In this document: positions 1 through 10,232 of the stretch, one piece after another
Layout: every line of letters begins with the position of its first letter
Position numbering within the stretch: the stretch's first letter is position 1
Assembly (NCBI GenBank): GCA_013214355.1
Contig: JABSSL010000085.1
Span: 1-64,000, forward strand
Length of the DNA: 64,000 bases
Source of the DNA: Saprospiraceae bacterium
GTDB lineage: Bacteria; Bacteroidota; Bacteroidia; Chitinophagales; Saprospiraceae
Direction of reading: 5' to 3'
Position numbers and translations under genes: made by a program
The notes under the pieces: generated by a model
The model's input: the letters and a program-made list of their open reading frames with translations, nothing else
What the model was told of the DNA's origin: nothing
The model's database searches: none

Positions 1-1346
1 AAGGTGTCTGCTTCCTGATAAATCCACCACGAGAAGTAGAGGCTATCCTGGTCTGGATCAGCAGAAGCTGAGGCATCCAATGCTACAGTCTCACCCGCTT
101 TAGCTTTCAGAAAAACAATTGAATTTGAGGCATCTTCATTGATGGCAGCTACAGGATGATGGTTGGCTTCCTTGTAGGCTTTTATACACCAATCCATTCG
201 ACAAATTTGGTCATTATACATGGCTCTCCGCCATCGCCATACAGGAGAATAGTTGCTAAGGTAAACCGTATCATTCTCTGGATCCGTCCATTGATCAGGA
301 ACTTCACTGTACACATAAAAAGGAGCGACTTTTTCTTCATCTGCTTTAATATCTGCATGTCTCGACCAGAAATTCTCTGTTTTTTTCCGGCTAAATCGCC
401 CACTCCAGCCACCCCAAGAGGGCTGATTGATATCGAAGAGTCCTTTGTTAACCAGACCCATCCATGGGATCGTTCCACCGCCTTCCATGAATCCAACCAC
501 GCCTTCGCCCCAGGCATGAAATCGCCTTTCGGGATAAAGATCACCCAAGGCACCATGATTGTCCATGATGTTTTCTTTTTGCCATTGGAGCTGTCCTTCT
601 GTACTGTACGGGTAGGGTTTCCAATAATGAGGTCCCAGTCCTGCTTTTCGATCCGCCCAGCTCGGGCCACCATAAGCATAGGTTTGGTAGTTGCTACGTA
701 TCCAGTGTATGTTCGGGAACTCCCGACAGATCCAGGAACCAGCATTATCCTGAGATCCGTTTTCGAATACTCTCAGCTTTTTTACAAAAGCATCCAGCTC
801 CGCCTCAGAATGCTGCTCCCGGTAATCAAAAAGTGCTTGTGCCAGTGTATTTGAACCTGCATTTACGACCATCCAAACTGGCCGTTCATCTTCCTTTTCA
901 AGAATGCGGATGATTAGATCTGAACCCGCACTCGATTTACCCGGACCAACATCGGCAATACCATAGCCCTTTTGTCCAGCTGCCACGACCTTTCTCAGTT
1001 TTTGTGGTTCTGGATAAGTTGTAGCGTGAATTTTCAGATTGTCATATACGGCTGCATAGGCATCGATAATTTCCTGGAAGAGCTCCGGGTGGGTGACCGA
1101 ATTATACTCCCCCAGATGAGATCCTGGCCGCAAGTACTTTCCAGTAACCGCTATTAACCCCTCAATGTCAAATTCATTGGAGCAGGTGATCATATGAATC
1201 ATTTGCTGCATTTCATCGGGTTCATTGCCCATGTCAGCCAGGACTACTAGCCGCTGGCGACCGTTATGATGCCCCGGGCTAGTACGATTTTCAGCGGAAC
1301 AAGCTACAATAAGAAGTAAGAATAAGTAGTGTGTTATTCGATTCAT
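1..1346 (-). CDS. DUF1593-family secreted lipoprotein (3' end outside window)
   Basis: The frame opens at the ATG at 1346 and stays open for 448 codons to the left edge, so the C-terminus is missing. Residues 1-16 form a lipoprotein signal ending in the lipobox IVAC with Cys16, so the mature protein is probably lipid-anchored. From residue 32, RLVVLADMGNEPDE carries the D-x-x-N-x-x-D arrangement of the nucleoside-hydrolase-like fold found in DUF1593 proteins, which are often loosely labelled cellulose-binding. The visible end (HPVAAINEDASN onward) resembles the PKD-like beta-sandwich that closes this family. It lies 76 bp after the split gene at 1423-3368 in the same direction, last in the polysaccharide locus. 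The substrate is unknown; family membership is fairly secure, a glycan role is inferred from context. A shorter minus-strand frame at 182-745 is a shadow. Confidence 0.8.
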   Translation of the reverse strand, partial: MNRITHYLFLLLIVACSAENRTSPGHHNGRQRLVVLADMGNEPDEMQQMIHMITCSNEFDIEGLIAVTGKYLRPGSHLGEYNSVTHPELFQEIIDAYAAVYDNLKIHATTYPEPQKLRKVVAAGQKGYGIADVGPGKSSAGSDLIIRILEKEDERPVWMVVNAGSNTLAQALFDYREQHSEAELDAFVKKLRVFENGSQDNAGSWICREFPNIHWIRSNYQTYAYGGPSWADRKAGLGPHYWKPYPYSTEGQLQWQKENIMDNHGALGDLYPERRFHAWGEGVVGFMEGGGTIPWMGLVNKGLFDINQPSWGGWSGRFSRKKTENFWSRHADIKADEEKVAPFYVYSEVPDQWTDPENDTVYLSNYSPVWRWRRAMYNDQICRMDWCIKAYKEANHHPVAAINEDASNSIVFLKAKAGETVALDASASADPDQDSLYFSWWIYQEADT

Positions 1347-1422
1347 CCCACCGATTTAGTCCATTTTTAGTTGGAAAAGCGCCACGTGAGAAACGAGGAC
1401 TAGCATCACCTAATATCTTCGA

Positions 1423-2586
1423 TCACAGATTTGAAACCTTTTCTAAAATCGATTGGACTTCATCCATACTCATTCCTTTAAATAAGATAAGCCTATCAAT
1501 TTGAAGCCCATGAGATCGGCCAACAATATTAAGGGTGTATTCTCCCGCTGCTGGGAATTTAGCCGTCATCCAACCATGCCCAAGATCATGGACCTCCGCT
1601 ACGCCGTGAAGGACAAAATCATCGCTGCTCCGGCTATAAAACTTCTCATAATGAGTCATTTTTTTATCCTTCACGTAGGCCACATCTCCGGAAAAGTATA
1701 GATAGGCATCATTCCCTTTGTCCGTCCCCCTTTCTCCTTCAGGTTGTCGCATCATCCACTTTACGGTATAATCCCCTGGGTCAGTAATAGTAAAAGTGTA
1801 GGAAAGATGATTGTCCATATTCACTTCCTTATAAGCATTCGGGCCATCAAAATAGATATACTTTCCTCCAGAGGCCTTTGCCTTATCCTCACCCAGTTTC
1901 CACTGACCCTTCAACTCCATTTGTTCGGCCTCGAAGACCAGTAATTTACTCCTTTCTCTTTCAGCTGAAGCTGAATCCTTAACGGCCCTGAAAGTAATAG
2001 AACGCCATCTTCCGCGGGCAAAGGCAAAAGCATCGCCTTCTGGGATTTTGCCATTAGAATGCGTGTTTGATTCTATTTGAATGACATCGCCAGTACGTAT
2101 GGGTACCTTTTCCAAGGTGTGGGTATAAGGTTGCATATCAGCAGAGGTTTCCGGGTTTTGTACTTCTCCCACCAATTTTCCATTAACCTTGATGCGATAC
2201 GTACTCTCCCCATCTTCTTCGGTCAATGAGGTAAGGATGATGTTATAATATCCACTCGCTTCTTCAAACACTTTTTTTGCAGCGGCATATTTGTCTTTAT
2301 GTATCCCGGCATTAATGGCGATGGCATTCCTGCCTTTGTCTTTATAAGGTGCGACAAAGTCATTTATTTTTTGAATTTTGAAATCCTCGATCCCTACCCA
2401 AGTTATGTCAGTCGCTTGATTTATTCCTGTCCCGATAAATGCTTGGAATTTGGCCGGACTACCATCTTCGTCACCAAGCAGCAGATAGTATAACATTCCC
2501 GCATCGGAGATATCAGCGGAATTCTTTTGGTTGACCAGCATTCGCTCGTAAATCCAAGCTACGCTTGGGTCTTTATGATCTCGCAT
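1423..2586 (-). pseudogene. C-terminal piece of a split DUF1593-like secreted protein with carbohydrate-binding tail
   Basis: This is the downstream part of a gene broken by a 47-bp tandem duplication at 2664-2757. The ATG at 2586 is an internal methionine. The real frame runs in from about 2710, and removing one repeat copy joins it to the N-terminal piece as one protein of 632 residues (1899 nt from 3368 to 1423 including stop). The first part (SADISDAGMLYYLLLGDEDG) continues a DUF1593/nucleoside-hydrolase-like domain. The middle, with NGKLVGEV and an aromatic-rich sandwich, and the end from LLVFEAEQMELKGQW look like carbohydrate-binding modules of the CBM6/malectin kind. Alone it would have no signal peptide and so should not be exported. 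Whether it is translated cannot be seen. The break could be a true mutation, a reversible tandem duplication or an assembly error. Confidence 0.7.
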
Positions 2587-2663
2587 CCAATACCAAACCG
2601 TCCAGTCGTCATGCGATTTCCAGCCTGCATTCGGATCATTTCCTGAATTCTGATCCTTTATTT

Positions 2664-2757
2664 TTTTGTATTGAAGCCGATTTCCGCTTAGAGAAATGGT
2701 TTCTTGTATATTTTGTATTGAAGCCGATTTCCGCTTAGAGAAATGGTTTCTTGTATA
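2664..2757. repeat. Exact 47-bp tandem duplication inside a coding sequence
   Basis: Positions 2664-2710 and 2711-2757 are identical over 47 bp, beginning ttttgtattgaagccg and ending ttcttgtata. Since 47 is not a multiple of three, the extra copy shifts the frame and brings in a stop at 2688-2690. Deleting one copy restores a continuous frame from 3368 to 1423. Confidence 0.95.
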
Positions 2758-3368
2758 GTATGGTGTTTATCAGCTTCGGCAACTGGAGCTTGGTCAAATT
2801 TGGGGTCCCCTCTTCTCAAATGATTGTCATTATAGCCACTATGTGAAATCACATATACATGTTCCAAGGCATCTGCTTTCCCCTCATTAACCACCCTCTC
2901 TACCACTCTATAAAAGAACTCTGCCGGGCCCATATGAATGAAATAAAGCGGATCTTCTGAAGATGACTTCTCCAGTTCCTTCGCTAAATGACTCAAGGCA
3001 GCCTCGAAGTCTGCAGAAACATCGAAAAAGCGGTCGGCATCAAAGTTCCAATGTTTAATGCCTCCCTCTACTCCAATTTTCATATGATTAGTTTCGGAGG
3101 TATGAGGTGGAGCATCTACAAAGTTATTGTAGGAAAAATGCACGAGCTGATCTTGTAGCTTTAGTTTAGCAAGGATGGCCAAGGTGGCGGGTGTGGCGCC
3201 CGAGTCATCCGGATCGGCGCGCGGCCAGAAATGGTGATTATCCGCCTGGTTATTGCCATCCGCACTAATGGCAATGCGATGGTTTTTATAGCCTAGACTT
3301 TGCGCACTTAACAAGCTGGGTAGACAGCCATAGGAGATAATAAGGAGTAATAGATGTTTAATATTCAT
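2688..3368 (-). pseudogene. N-terminal piece of the split DUF1593-like secreted protein
   Basis: The start is taken at the ATG at 3368 because it begins a clean signal peptide (MNIKHLLLLIISYGCLPSLL, then SAQ). The frame is open further up to 3518, but that stretch is polar and unlike an export signal. The mature part opens with KNHRIAISADGNNQADNHHF, with the acidic and polar residues expected at the active-site end of a nucleoside-hydrolase-like fold. It goes on through YFIHMGPAEFFYRVVE and HVYVISHSGYNDNH. After residue 219 (LQYK) the frame runs into the second repeat copy and ends early. The gene lies 155 bp after the hybrid regulator, is secreted, and is paired with another DUF1593 protein at 1-1346. 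As it stands the product lacks its binding tail and may be non-functional. Confidence 0.7.
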
Positions 3369-3523
3369 TACGTAATTGTTTAAAGCTAAATCTTTAGTTT
3401 GTGGATGCGAGAAGCTAGCACTCCTCGGTCTTTCGGAGAAGATTCGTCCGTTCTCCCTTGAAATTTCACGCTTACTGACTTCGGGTAGGAACACAGAGAT
3501 TTGATCCTGCTCCAACACACTAC

Positions 3524-6500
3524 TTAGCTAGCATTATCTTTAACCTTACTAGCCACATATTGTGAAGGCGTTTGATTGTATACTTTTCTGAAACTTTTGG
3601 TAAAATAGCCTGGGTCATTAAATCCTACGCTGTAGCCGATTTCCGCGATGGTAAGCTGATTCTGTTCCAATAGTTGCGCGGCGCGTTTGAGCCTAACGAT
3701 GCGCATAAAATCACTAGGTGCATGTCCAGTTAGCTTTTTTAATTTTCTGAAGAAGGTGGAACGACTCGTCTTCATATCTGAGGCCAGCTCTTCCGTCCAG
3801 TAGTTTTCATCGCCCATATTTTCCTCCATAAATTCCATGGCTCTTTCTAAAAACGATTGGTCCAAGGAAGTCAGGGTGACCTTTTCAGGGGTGATTTTGG
3901 TTTCAGTTATAAATCTCTTCCGTAGGGCTTCTCTCGTCTCAATCAGCTTATCTATTCTAACGCCTAGCAGTTTCATTTTAAAGGGCTTGGGAATATAGGC
4001 ATCCGCTCCGGATTCCAGGCCTTCGATTCGATGTTCAACAGAATTTAAAGCAGTAAGCAAAATAACGGGGATGTGACTGGTCCGGATGTTGGTTTTCAGT
4101 TGGTGACAAAATTCTATGCCATCCATTTCCGGCATCAAGACATCACTGACAATTAGGTCTGGTATTTCCCGTAAGGCAGTATTCAAGCCTTCTTTCCCAT
4201 TTTCTGCTTCAAATATTTGATACTTTTTTTCAAGTCCTTTCTTGACCACATCTCTGATGTCTTTATTGTCGTCAACTACTAGTACGGATATTTTATGAAT
4301 GGCCTTTGGATCTGAAGCGGCCAAATTTTCTTCCTGAATGATAAAGGCGGCATCTAGTTCATCTTCCGTCAATATTTCTGGGGGAGAATTTTCTAATATT
4401 TCATCGGCTTGCAAGTGATTATTTCCTACGGGAATTTTAACGGTAAAGCAAGTGCCGACACCTTCTGTTGAATCTACTGCAATCGTACCATAATGTAAGT
4501 CAACCAGGTCCTTGGTGATGGCCAGGCCAATTCCGGATCCTGAATTAGCAGTGTTTTTGTCCTTATTTACCCGATAAAAGCGCTGAAATATATAGGGCAG
4601 CTGTTCTTTGGGAATTCCAGCACCGGTATCGTTTACTTCAACCTGTATATATTCGCAATGTGTTTCTCGCTCTTCAATGTATAAGGTCGGGTTTCCTTTT
4701 GGTAAGGTCACTCTAATCACCACTTGCCCTCCTTTAGCCGTAAATTTGATCGCATTAAAAATTAGATTGTTTAGCACTTTTTCAAACTTGTCCCAGTCAA
4801 TCCAAACGTCACAGGTGTACAATTGGCTTTCAAATGAGAGGTCTATATTTTTGGATCTGGCCAATGCTTTGAAGGAAAAAGTAACCTCTCGCACAAAGTT
4901 GATAATGTTCGCTTTAGCAGCAACTAACTTGGTTTCCCCAACTTCAATTTTTCTGAATTCCATGAGTTGATTCACCAAGCGCAATAGATAATTTGCGTTT
5001 CGCTCAATAACTTTTAATTGGGGACGAAATGAGATGTCTTCTTTAATCGACTCCAAAATCTCTTCCAGAGGCGTTAAGATCAAGGTGATAGGGGTCTTGA
5101 ATTCATGAGATATATTGGTGAAAAACTGAAGTTTCAATCTATTCACCTCCTTCATCTCCTTCTGAACTTTCAAGGCTGTTCGCTCTTTCGACTGTAGACG
5201 ATAATACGCCCGGATGCTCAAGAGGATACCGAATATGATTAGTGCGTAAATGAGGTATGCCCAGTTGGTCAGCCAAAAGGGAGGATGAATAATGAAATTC
5301 ATTTCCGCGGCTTGTTCGTTCCAAATGTCATCATTATTGGAAGCGATGACCTTAAACGTGTAATCACTAGGCGGCAGATTTGTGTAATGGGCAAAAGGTA
5401 AACCCTTATCAGCTTGCCATTCTTCATCAAAACCTGCTAACTGATACCTAAACTTATTTTTATTTGGGGCTGCAAAGTGGAGCGCAGCAAATTCAAAGGT
5501 TAAGGTATTTTCATGGTGTTTCAACTGGATAAGCTCCATGTGCGCAATAGCTTTATCCAGAATCACTCTATTGTTATAGGTTTTTCCAACTTTTACATCT
5601 TCATTTTTAATTTTGAACCCGATGAGTTTCACCTCCGCCGGTATGGTATTATCAACTAGATTATCCGGGTTAAAGATGTTTAGCCCCCTCAAGCCTCCAA
5701 AGAGCATATAGCCATCCGAATTTTTCAGATAGGCATTCTTTCGGTAGTTATCGCTTTGTAAACCATCTTCCTTGGTATAATTCTTAAATGATTCAGTGAC
5801 CGGATTGAAACAGGAAATACCGCTATCAGTGCTCAGCCATAGTTTCCCATTCTTGTCTTCTAGAATTCCATATACTGCATCATTGGCCAAGCCATCGATT
5901 TCCAAATAATGCTTAAAGGTTACTTCACCCGTCGAGGTTTTAGGAAATATCATTTTATTTAGTCCACCACCAAAGGTTCCAATCCAATAATCACCATTTT
6001 GGTCTTCATGGATGGAGAAAATGGAATTATGGCTAATACTATTTGGGTTGTCAGGATTGTGTTGGTAGGATATAAACTGATCCCTCTCACCATTGATTCC
6101 GGGGATGTAAAGATTGAGGCCACCTTGTAAAGTTCCTATCCAGATTTGATCTTTACTGTCTTCATAAATACAGCTAATTTCATCCCCACTCAGGCCATGA
6201 TCAATTTGATCTTTGGTCGAATAATAGACGGCCTCAGAAAAGTCAAATTCATTGCTACCTGGTTTTTTCTTCTTTTTCCACTTGATCAATCCTCCCCCGC
6301 CGATAAAGGATCCGAACCAAAGGTTGCCCTTACTATCCTCTAAGGAAGCAAACACTTCAAACATCTGCTTCTTAACTACCTGGAAGACCGCTTTTTCGGT
6401 TTTGGAATCGTATGACATATGCACGATGCCTTCTACCCCGCCTAACCAGTAATCATCATCTTTGTCTTTCAAGACCGACCTCACAGGTTGTTGAACAGGC

Positions 6501-7057
6501 AATTCAGAACGGGCTAAATCATCATCAGGGTAATAATGCCGGAATACTGGACTTTTGTAGTCTTTTCCACCGAATTGGATCTTGTTCAATCCATCTTGCG
6601 TGCCCACCCAAATTGTACTATCGTTTTCACCCTTTACGATGGCATTGATAGAGGGATTACTGAGCGTATTCTGAGAAAGGACATCCTTATAGTAAAATAG
6701 AATATCCTTTTTAGACAGATCGCATTTATTCAGACCCCCTACTTCTGTTCCCACCCATAGGACATTGGTTTTATCGATTAGAATGGATTCAATATTACCA
6801 CTGCTGAGGCCTTCTCTCTGGTAGGGATCGGGAGCATACATTTTATACTCCCCCGTTTCCGGGTTCAACCAATACAGGCCACTGCCATGAATTCCAATCC
6901 ATATATTGTCATCTTTGCCCTGGGCCATAGCGATAATACCCCCAAAATGAGGTCCGTCCGGAGCCAAGGCTTTTAGTTTGTATTCCCTGAAATTGTCTGC
7001 TGTAGCTTGTCTAAATTTGGCGGGTTCCTTTAACCTAACTAATCGGCGACCCGCCAT
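3524..7057 (-). pseudogene. Hybrid two-component sensor regulator (HTCS), main piece after a frameshift
   Basis: This piece holds nearly all of a SusR-like one-protein two-component regulator. In order from the Met at 7057 it has two-component-regulator beta-propeller repeats (many copies of D-x-x-G-x-x-W-I-G-T) to about residue 480, a Y_Y_Y domain (about 519-582), a transmembrane helix (about 598-620), a histidine kinase with FFTNISHEFKTP (His near 651), ATPase motifs NAIKFT, DTGAGIP and GSGIGLA, a receiver domain with the phospho-acceptor in VSDVLMPEMDG (Asp near 970), and an AraC domain (about 1075-1172). The Met is internal: the frame extends upstream to 7180 and belongs with the piece at 7152-7814, which is one base out of frame. 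Together they would make 1429 residues, normal for the family. The probable target is the SusC/SusD operon at 13955-18594. Confidence 0.85.
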
Positions 7058-7151
7058 TCCTATCCAGAGATTTTTATCGCTATCGACGAATAGCGATTTG
7101 GGCTGGTTAAATTGGTCAAATCGGATAAACCCAATCGACTTTGTCCCTGTT

Positions 7152-7814
7152 CTAAGCCTTATGTAAACTTTTGGGGGTGGCTACCCAAATATTCCCTTCT
7201 CCGTCTTGAACAATGGAATGAATACGATTGTCATCAAGAGAATTGGCCTGTTGGGGGTTGAAAAAAAAGTGCTCCGGTTCCGTACCATCAGTATCTGTTT
7301 TTTCAAAATAGTACAAGCCGGAATGCAAGGTGCCCACCCAAATGGAGCCATCATCCGTGGGACAAATACTGGTAATACGTTTGTCGCTTAATATCTTCGG
7401 GAAGGTGTGAAAGGTCTCCGTAAGTTTGTCATATTTACCCATCCCACGACCTGTTCCAATGAGGATATTGCCTTGGGTATCTAGCTCCAATTCATAGACG
7501 GCATTATTGACCAAGCTATTTGGCTCATCAATGATGTGTTTATATAGGGTAAAGCGTTGCCCATCATATCTATATAGACCACTGGCGGTACCTATCCATA
7601 GATAACCATCATGGTCCTGGATCACCTTCATTATTGAATTTTGAGATAAACCCCTATTATCTCTGAATTTCTCAAATTTTAAGTCGGGCGCCTGAGCATA
7701 ATTTAACAACGGGCACAGCAGGAAGCATTGGGTAAAGACCAACACATTCCGAATAAGGTGAGTAGCTGAAACCTTAGACGTCAGATAACAATATGGTTGC
7801 TGCTGCTGTCGCAT
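7152..7814 (-). pseudogene. N-terminal propeller piece of the frameshifted HTCS regulator
   Basis: The first 220 residues of the hybrid sensor lie here: an export signal (hydrophobic stretch around VLVFTQCFLLCPLLNYAQA) followed by propeller repeats GYLWIGTASGLYRYDG, GSIWVGTLHSGLYYF and GNIWVATPKSLHK. It then stops at 7152 in the middle of a repeat. The rest of the propeller continues one base out of frame. The frame change must fall between 7155 and 7180, because the other frame has a stop at 7181-7183. Reading one C fewer at 7157-7158 gives TPKSLHKLRTGTK, a good propeller strand; an extra G in the run 7173-7177 is the alternative. The total from 7814 to 3524 is 4291 nt, one more than a multiple of three. 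The periplasmic propeller normally binds the inducing oligosaccharide. Confidence 0.8.
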
Positions 7815-7867
7815 TTTTCTGCTTAATTCCTCTCTTTAGTGGTGTGATAAATTCGATGAAATTGTGT

Positions 7868-7904
7868 GGAGCCTGATAGAATGATACCTTAAAAGGAAGG
7901 CTCC
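7868..7904 (-). terminator. Hairpin downstream of the sulfatase-lactonase gene
   Basis: The arms ggagcct (7868-7874) and aggctcc (7898-7904) pair perfectly around a 23-nt loop, about 45 nt after the stop codon at 7949 and ahead of the regulator start at 7814. There is no U-run, so this is at best a weak or Rho-assisted terminator or a processing signal. Confidence 0.3.
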
Positions 7905-7948
7905 TCAAGTGTTACGACTAACCTACACGCGTCCTCGCCGGGTGAACG

Positions 7949-10201
7949 CTATTTCGCATAAGGCCTCAGGTTGACTCTTAGCAGATAATCGTCTGCTGTG
8001 ATAAACAAATACCTACCGTCATGCGTAAACTCACAATTCCCCGTTTTTCTACCCGTGTTTATCGTTCCAATATGTTGCCCTTGTGGTGTAATGATCAAAA
8101 TTCCATCACCAGCTGCTACAAAAATATTACCAGCCTTATCCAACTTGATGCCATCAGGGTTCTGTTTGGCTGTACTTGCTGTAATGATTTCTCCGGGATC
8201 AAAAAACACGCGCTTATTTTTCACCACACCTGGTTCAATGATATCATAGGCCCAGATGATCGGCTTTGGTACGTTGGATTCGGCTACAAAAAGTGTTTTC
8301 CCGTCATGGGAAACCGTTACGCCATTTGGCCGCTTTAGCTCACCATCCACCAGTTTTAGCTCGCCGGTTTTACTCAAGAAGAAGACTCCGTTAAAGCCTA
8401 GCTCACTTTTTCCGTTTTTCCCTAATCCATAAGGGGGATCTGTGAAGTATAAGTGGCCTGCCTTGTCATAAAACAGATCATTAGGAGAGTTAAATTTCTT
8501 GCCTTGATAAGCTGACACGATGGGTTCAAACACAGGTTGCAATGAATCGCTTACACTCACCAACCTGCTAATTGCCCGATTGCCGTGTTGGCAAAGAACT
8601 AAATTGCCGTTTTCATCTAGCGCCAACCCATTGGAGCCTATACCTCCCTCCTTCGGCGCCGTACCTGTATAACCAGAAGGTGTCAAATAAGTGCTTAATC
8701 CCTCTAGATCATTCCATTTATACACTTTATTTTCTGGCACATTAGAGAAGTATAAATTCTGACCTCTGGGTTGCCAAACCGGACCTTCTGACCAATTGAA
8801 GCCCTCAGCAAGCAGATCAATCCGAGCGAATTCCGAAATGATGGAATCAAGGGCTGGATCTAGTCGTTCTATGGTTCCGGCAGTTGGGTATTTCTTCAGG
8901 GAGTCAATTATTCCTCTAAACATCACTTTTACCGACTTCACATCCTCAGCATCCACATCCAGTGGTGAAGTTTCTAAAACATCCTTTTTGATGTTGTAAA
9001 ACCGACCATCTCCATACAGCTTGTAGTTGGCGTTCATGACAAACTCCGCAGGATGAAAATGATCTTTTCCTGCTCCTGGTTTAGGATTGTAACTCATATA
9101 CACCCAATCCCTTCTAGCTTGCGTTTCTCCATTTAGTATTGGTAAAATACTTTCTCCATCCGTGTGGAACTCCTCCGGGACTTTGGCCTTGGCGACATCC
9201 AGTAAGGTGGGTAAAAAATCGATCGCGTCAATTAGCTCATCTGATTGCTGTCCTTTTTTGATATGCCCAGGCCAATTAGCCACCAAAGGCACTCTGATGC
9301 CCGCTTGGGTAGTTAAGCCTTTTCCACCTTGGATCACCTGATCCCCCATATTGGAGTATAATTTTTGGTGGGTACCGTTGTCGGAATAGAATAAAATCAG
9401 GGTTTCTTCTTCTATACCTTTGGCTTCAAGATTAGCGACAATTCTACCAATTAGCTTATCGGCATACTCGACCATGTCACCGAAATACTTGGGTTCGTTG
9501 TCCATTCTCCGTTCTTCCTCTTTCCAAATTTCACTATCCGGTGTGGGAGAAAACGGATCGTGCGTTAAGGCCATGGGATAGTAAACAAAGAAGGGTTTAT
9601 CCTTTTGCCGGTTCACAAAATCATTGAGATAGTCCACAAAAATATCGGGGCCATATTTGCCATCTGTATCCTTCAGAAATTCTCCATTCTGGAAAATGGT
9701 CGGATTGGCAAATCTGGAACCTTTATCTTCTGTATGCCCTACGTGCCAACCACAGTACTCATCAAAGCCAGCATCGCTAATTTTCATTCCCGTGTCCCGT
9801 CTGTATTCCGACCCGGGATAATGAACAGGATCATAACTTTGCAATTGCCATTTACCAACAATACAGGTACTATAACCAGCGTCTTGCATTAAATGACCAA
9901 AGGTTCTCTCTCTTGGGTCTAGAATGCCAAAGGAGGTCCAATTTCTAAAGTTGTACTTACCCGTCAACAACTTTACTCGGGTATTGGTGCAAAGCGGTTG
10001 TGCATAGGCCTGATTGAATTGTAAGCCTGTTTCTGCCAATTGATCAATATTGGGTGTGCGGTAAGATGTACCGCCGTAGCTACCAATACACTCGAAGCCC
10101 AAATCGTCGGCCATAATTAGAATGACGTTGGGTGGCTTCTGCTCAATCGTTGAAGTACAACTGAAGGTTAAGATCAATCCTAATACCACTAAATACCTCA
10201 T
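7949..10201 (-). CDS. Sulfatase fused to an SMP-30/gluconolactonase domain, lipoprotein
   Basis: The protein has 750 residues in two enzyme domains. Residues 1-15 form a lipoprotein signal with Cys15 (LTFSC). The N-terminal half is a family S1 formylglycine sulfatase: PNVILIMADDLG gives the metal-binding Asp pair (32-33), and the active-site loop at 71-75 is CTNTR, followed by LLTGKYN. The position normally held by Pro or Ala is Asn. From about residue 455 to the end is an SMP-30/gluconolactonase/LRE beta-propeller, with EGPVW, GSNGLALDENGN, FNSPNDLFYD, YFTDPPYG, RPNGVTVS and PDGIKLD as metal and active-site segments. The expected roles are release of sulfate and hydrolysis of a sugar lactone. 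It follows the hydratase gene by 31 bp and precedes the regulator. Each domain is normally a separate protein, so the fusion is unusual; no frameshift or stop separates them. Confidence 0.9.
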   Translation of the reverse strand: MRYLVVLGLILTFSCTSTIEQKPPNVILIMADDLGFECIGSYGGTSYRTPNIDQLAETGLQFNQAYAQPLCTNTRVKLLTGKYNFRNWTSFGILDPRERTFGHLMQDAGYSTCIVGKWQLQSYDPVHYPGSEYRRDTGMKISDAGFDEYCGWHVGHTEDKGSRFANPTIFQNGEFLKDTDGKYGPDIFVDYLNDFVNRQKDKPFFVYYPMALTHDPFSPTPDSEIWKEEERRMDNEPKYFGDMVEYADKLIGRIVANLEAKGIEEETLILFYSDNGTHQKLYSNMGDQVIQGGKGLTTQAGIRVPLVANWPGHIKKGQQSDELIDAIDFLPTLLDVAKAKVPEEFHTDGESILPILNGETQARRDWVYMSYNPKPGAGKDHFHPAEFVMNANYKLYGDGRFYNIKKDVLETSPLDVDAEDVKSVKVMFRGIIDSLKKYPTAGTIERLDPALDSIISEFARIDLLAEGFNWSEGPVWQPRGQNLYFSNVPENKVYKWNDLEGLSTYLTPSGYTGTAPKEGGIGSNGLALDENGNLVLCQHGNRAISRLVSVSDSLQPVFEPIVSAYQGKKFNSPNDLFYDKAGHLYFTDPPYGLGKNGKSELGFNGVFFLSKTGELKLVDGELKRPNGVTVSHDGKTLFVAESNVPKPIIWAYDIIEPGVVKNKRVFFDPGEIITASTAKQNPDGIKLDKAGNIFVAAGDGILIITPQGQHIGTINTGRKTGNCEFTHDGRYLFITADDYLLRVNLRPYAK

Positions 10202-10232
10202 AGGACTAAGTATTGTTAGAGAATTACCCTGC

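Noticed and set aside
156-854. 232-residue plus-strand open frame and a 187-residue minus-strand frame (182-745)
   Set aside because: Both are shadows of the DUF1593 gene on the minus strand, which has a signal peptide and family motifs and is open across the whole region.
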